Notes under the pieces: generated by a model
What the model was told of the DNA's origin: nothing
Databases searched by the model: none
Seen by the model: the letters and a program-made list of their open reading frames with translations, nothing else
Part shown: positions 58,125 to 60,569 of the stretch, piece by piece
Layout of the letters: every line of letters starts with the position of its first letter
Numbering within the stretch: position 1 is the first letter of the stretch
Assembly: GCA_030646695.1 (NCBI GenBank)
Contig: JAUSLF010000061.1
Span: forward strand, 1 to 60,569
DNA: 60,569 nt
Direction: 5' to 3'
DNA from: Nitrosomonadaceae bacterium
GTDB lineage: Bacteria > Pseudomonadota > Gammaproteobacteria > Burkholderiales > Nitrosomonadaceae
Position numbers and translations under genes: made by a program

Positions 58125-59260
58125 AGCAACGCTGGGATATTTTCTGTAATGTCGTCGACAACTTCGGCGATGTCGGTGTTTGCTGGCGGCTCGCACGTCA
58201 GCTGACGCTCGCGCATGGGCTGGCAGTAAGACTGTGGGTAGACGATCTGGCCAGCTTTGCCCGCATCGCACCGGATGCCGACCCGGTTGCGGATCGGCAG
58301 CAGTTGCAAGGGGTCGAGGTATGCCACTGGCGGCAGCCATTCTCCACGATCGAGCCTGCTGACGTCGTGATCGAAGCATTTGCCTGTGAACTGCCAGAGG
58401 CCTATATCGCTGCAATGGCGGCTTTGCCGCAGCGCCCGGTATGGATCAATCTGGAGTATCTCAGCGCCGAGAACTGGGTGACGGGCTGTCACCGCCTGCC
58501 GTCGCCACATCCGCGCTTGCCGCTGATAAAATATTTTTTCTTTCCGGGTTTTGTAGCGGGTACCGGCGGGCTGCTGCGCGAGCAGGGGTTATTGCCGGCC
58601 CGCAATGCGTTCGATAGCGTTGCGCAATCAGAGTTCTGGCAGCGGCTGGGTGTACCGGCGCGCCGGGCAGGAGAGCTGCGCATTTCCCTGTTCTGCTATG
58701 GCAGTGCGCCGCTGCGTGACTTGTTTGCAGCATGGGCCGCCTCGTCCATGCCTGTATCCGTGCTGTTGCCAGTGCCACAGGGATCAGTCGTTGACGCGGT
58801 TGCAGATTTCTTTGCTGTCGAGTTTCCCGCTACTGGCGAGACGTTGCAATCCGGGCAGTTGACGGTGCGATTGATCCCGTTTCTGGAACAGACCGAGTAT
58901 GACAAGCTGCTGTGGGCCTGCGACATCAATTTTGTGCGTGGGGAAGATTCATTTGTGCGCGCCCAGTGGGCGGCACGACCGTTTATTTGGCAGGTCTACC
59001 CGCAAGCGGACAGCGCACATCAAGTCAAACTGAATGCCTTTCTCGATCTTTATACCGCAGGGATGCCGCCGGACATGGCCGTTGCAGTGCGTGCCTTATG
59101 GAATAGCTGGAATGGCACTGGCCAGCTAGGCAATACCTGGACGGCCTTTGCCGCACATCAGGCTGCGTTGACGCAGTATGGTGAAAAGTGGGCCGAGCAA
59201 CTGTACCGTTTGGGTGATCTGGCATCCAATCTGGTGCGATTCAGCCGGAATCAGATATAA
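58121..59260 (+). CDS. earP: EF-P arginine rhamnosyltransferase EarP
   Basis: EarP transfers rhamnose from dTDP-rhamnose to Arg32 of EF-P. The 379-residue product opens [24 protein letters not shown], with the two conserved Asps at 13 and 17. It has the C-terminal sugar-nucleotide motif [25 protein letters not shown]. The start is TTG at 58121, overlapping the aroC stop. efp follows 89 bases later, the conserved pairing. Confidence 0.94.
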   Translation: MKQRWDIFCNVVDNFGDVGVCWRLARQLTLAHGLAVRLWVDDLASFARIAPDADPVADRQQLQGVEVCHWRQPFSTIEPADVVIEAFACELPEAYIAAMAALPQRPVWINLEYLSAENWVTGCHRLPSPHPRLPLIKYFFFPGFVAGTGGLLREQGLLPARNAFDSVAQSEFWQRLGVPARRAGELRISLFCYGSAPLRDLFAAWAASSMPVSVLLPVPQGSVVDAVADFFAVEFPATGETLQSGQLTVRLIPFLEQTEYDKLLWACDINFVRGEDSFVRAQWAARPFIWQVYPQADSAHQVKLNAFLDLYTAGMPPDMAVAVRALWNSWNGTGQLGNTWTAFAAHQAALTQYGEKWAEQLYRLGDLASNLVRFSRNQI

Positions 59261-59261
59261 T
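59256..59261 (+). promoter_or_regulatory. Possible -10 box for efp
   Basis: A perfect TATAAT overlaps the earP stop, 88 bases before efp. No good -35 is seen 16-18 bases upstream, so its use is uncertain; efp may be transcribed both from earP and from here. Confidence 0.35.
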
Positions 59262-59349
59262 CTGTGGTTTTTAAAATTCCGGATTGCCAGCAGTGGCATC
59301 CGCTTAGAGCTTAACTCGCTGATTAAAACTTAAATTCTCAGGAAGAAAC

Positions 59350-59913
59350 ATGAAAACCGCAATGGAGCTCCGTGCAGGCAACGTCGTGATGGTCGGCAAC
59401 GATCCGATGGTGGTACAAAAAGCCGAATTCACCAAGTCCGGCCGTAATGCGTCGGTGGTCAAGATGAAGCTGAGAAACCTTCTCTCCGATACCACTGCCG
59501 AGTCGATTTACAAAGCCGATGAAAAATTCGACATGGTTGTGCTCGACCGCAAAGACTGCACCTACAGCTATTTTTCTGACCCGCTGTATGTATTCATGGA
59601 TAACGAATACAACCAGTTTGAAATCGAAGCGGACAATATGTCCGATGTGATGAATTATCTCATCGATGGCATGGAAGATGTCTGCCAGGTGACGTTCTAC
59701 GACGGCAAGGCAATTTCAGTCGAGTTGCCGAACAGCGTCGTGCGTGAAGTGGAATATACTGAGCCGGCCGTGCGCGGTGACACTTCCGGCAAGATAATGA
59801 AAGCGGCACGTCTGAAAGGCAATGACTTTCAGGTACAGGTTGCCGCTTTCGTTGAAATCGGCGACAGGATCGAGATCGATACCCGTACCAACGAATTCAA
59901 GAAACGTGTTTGA
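59350..59913 (+). CDS. efp: Elongation factor P (Arg32 type)
   Basis: EF-P relieves ribosome stalling at proline runs. The 187-residue product has the modification loop KSGRNAS with Arg at 32, the residue rhamnosylated by EarP, in place of the lysine seen in E. coli. The three-domain pattern ends in [20 protein letters not shown] 59350 follows AGGAAG. A strong terminator follows. Confidence 0.97.
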   Translation: MKTAMELRAGNVVMVGNDPMVVQKAEFTKSGRNASVVKMKLRNLLSDTTAESIYKADEKFDMVVLDRKDCTYSYFSDPLYVFMDNEYNQFEIEADNMSDVMNYLIDGMEDVCQVTFYDGKAISVELPNSVVREVEYTEPAVRGDTSGKIMKAARLKGNDFQVQVAAFVEIGDRIEIDTRTNEFKKRV

Positions 59914-59931
59914 TTGCTGCTGTTTGCAATG

Positions 59932-59962
59932 AAAAAGGGCAGCCAAGTGGCTGCCCTTTTTT
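59932..59962 (+). terminator. Intrinsic terminator after efp
   Basis: GGGCAGCC (59937-59944) pairs with GGCTGCCC (59949-59956) around AAGT, with flanking A-run and T-run extending the stem. The T-run on one side and A-run on the other let it act in both directions, also for the convergent rhodanese gene. Confidence 0.88.
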
Positions 59963-60001
59963 ATGGTGCGGGAATGGATCAGATGCAATGTGTTGGCATC
60001 G

Positions 60002-60397
60002 TTATTTCAAGCGAGCGTTCCAGTTTTGCCAGTGGCCAGCCAGATCCCTGATGTTCGTATAACCTTTTTCGACGAGTATCTTCTCTGCAACACCTGCGCG
60101 CCTTCCGCTCTGGCAGTACACGACTATCTCGCTGGATATGTCTCCTGGTATTTCGCCAAGCCGCCGCTCCAGTTCATCATGAGGCACATTCAGCGCACCG
60201 TTAATGTGGCCTGACAAATACTCGCCGGGCGTGCGCACATCAAGGACAACGGGCGCCCTGGGTTCCTGTAATCTTTGAGAGAGTTCGGCGGCGGTGATTG
60301 TTCCGACCGAGGGTTTTTCGGCATGGCAAGTAATGCCGAAAAACAATAACAGAGCTAGCAGGAGAATGCGAGGAGACGAGGTCAGATTGTGCATCAT
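60002..60397 (-). CDS. Periplasmic single-domain rhodanese
   Basis: The 131-residue product has a signal peptide (PRILLLALLLFFGITCHAE) and one rhodanese domain: VVLDVRTPGEYLSGHINGALNVPHDEL and the active loop VYCQSGRRAG with the catalytic Cys at about 96. Such proteins move sulfane sulfur or bind oxyanions in the periplasm. Two ATGs are possible (60397, 60394). It is convergent with efp. Confidence 0.85.
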   Translation of the reverse strand: MMHNLTSSPRILLLALLLFFGITCHAEKPSVGTITAAELSQRLQEPRAPVVLDVRTPGEYLSGHINGALNVPHDELERRLGEIPGDISSEIVVYCQSGRRAGVAEKILVEKGYTNIRDLAGHWQNWNARLK

Positions 60398-60431
60398 GGC
60401 GGTGTTTGCTGCTTCTCGGAATTAATCATAG

Positions 60432-60569
60432 GCGGATTCAACTTTGAAGTGCAACTTTTGTAAGGAAATTTGGAGGCGAGCTGCGGTAGTATCGGAGCCT
60501 CTTAAACGACCAAGTAAAAGGAGCACAGATGAAGCACTACAATCAGCTCACCAGTGAGCAACGATACCA
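60432..60569 (+). mobile_element. Left end of an IS30-like insertion sequence (cut by window)
   Basis: The transposase start at 60529 implies an insertion sequence running off the window. Its left end probably lies in the GATTCAACTTTGAAGTGCAAC region (about 60435-60455), which resembles IS30-family terminal repeats. The right end and target duplication cannot be seen, so the boundary is an estimate. Confidence 0.5.
60529..60569 (+). CDS. IS30-family transposase, N-terminal fragment
   Basis: ATG at 60529 follows AAAGGAG with normal spacing. The only residues in the window, MKHYNQLTSEQRY, match the usual beginning of IS30-family transposases, which open with a helix-turn-helix (xxLTxEQRYxI). 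The gene is cut by the window edge. Confidence 0.65.
   Translation, partial: MKHYNQLTSEQRY

Overview
The window looks like the chromosome of a betaproteobacterium, most probably Nitrosomonadales (Nitrosomonas/Nitrosospira-like). This rests on gene order and families: pcnB-folK-deoxynucleoside kinase-panB-panC, ffs-dnaX-ybaB-recR, dapC-dapD-dapE-prmB, rplU-rpmA-obgE-proB, guaB-guaA, ratA-rnfH divergent from smpB, metG divergent from apbC, and EarP with an EF-P carrying Arg32. The genus is an inference. The window starts in a 17-base C run (probably a contig edge) and ends inside what looks like an IS30-family insertion sequence.

Layout. 0-5.2 kb: an ABC ATPase, then poly(A) polymerase, folate and pantothenate synthesis. 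5.2-9.8 kb: a Cys/Gly/Trp-rich lipoprotein, apt, a reverse-strand set of flavoprotein, START-like protein and short LOV photoreceptor, and gluQ. 10-13.8 kb: 4.5S RNA, dnaX, ybaB, recR and a pseudouridine synthase. 13.8-17.4 kb: a membrane-protein gene between two diverged direct repeats, wrbA, then a tight row of envelope genes (cupredoxin, LolA-like, START-like, membrane protein, 35-codon secreted peptide). 17.4-19 kb: malic enzyme. 19.2-20.4 kb: an A/T-richer two-gene insert (DUF5343 plus Swt1-type HEPN) that looks like a defence or toxin system. 20.5-25.7 kb: small envelope proteins, prmB and the lysine/DAP genes. 25.7-30 kb: a DMT transporter and the rubrerythrin/Fe-S/DUF3501/CNP1-like module. 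30-34.2 kb: proB, obgE, rpmA, rplU, ispB and tRNA-Pro(CGG).

34.5-41.9 kb is an accessory island between the tRNA-Pro/PP0621 locus and guaA. It holds a type III restriction-modification system, a divergent XRE regulator with TTGCG-type operator repeats, a broken second XRE gene, an orphan gene, and a Panacea-domain antitoxin abutting an unrecognised partner. 42-60.4 kb returns to core genes: GMP synthesis, smpB/ratA/rnfH, heme A synthase, metG, apbC, dcd, an ornithine/lysine decarboxylase preceded by a 21-codon ORF with its own promoter and strong ribosome-binding site, thyA-folA, a leucyl aminopeptidase, aroC, and the earP-efp pair.

Two kinds of small non-coding repeat are present. One is a ~130-bp element with CTAAAAAT terminal inverted repeats, found twice (5' end of prmB, 3' end of the decarboxylase). 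The other is a ~140-bp imperfect palindrome that abuts ctaA. The best candidates for undescribed biology are the DUF5343-HEPN pair, the Panacea-partner pair, the leader-like ORF before the decarboxylase, the LOV operon and the cupredoxin-LolA-START envelope operon.
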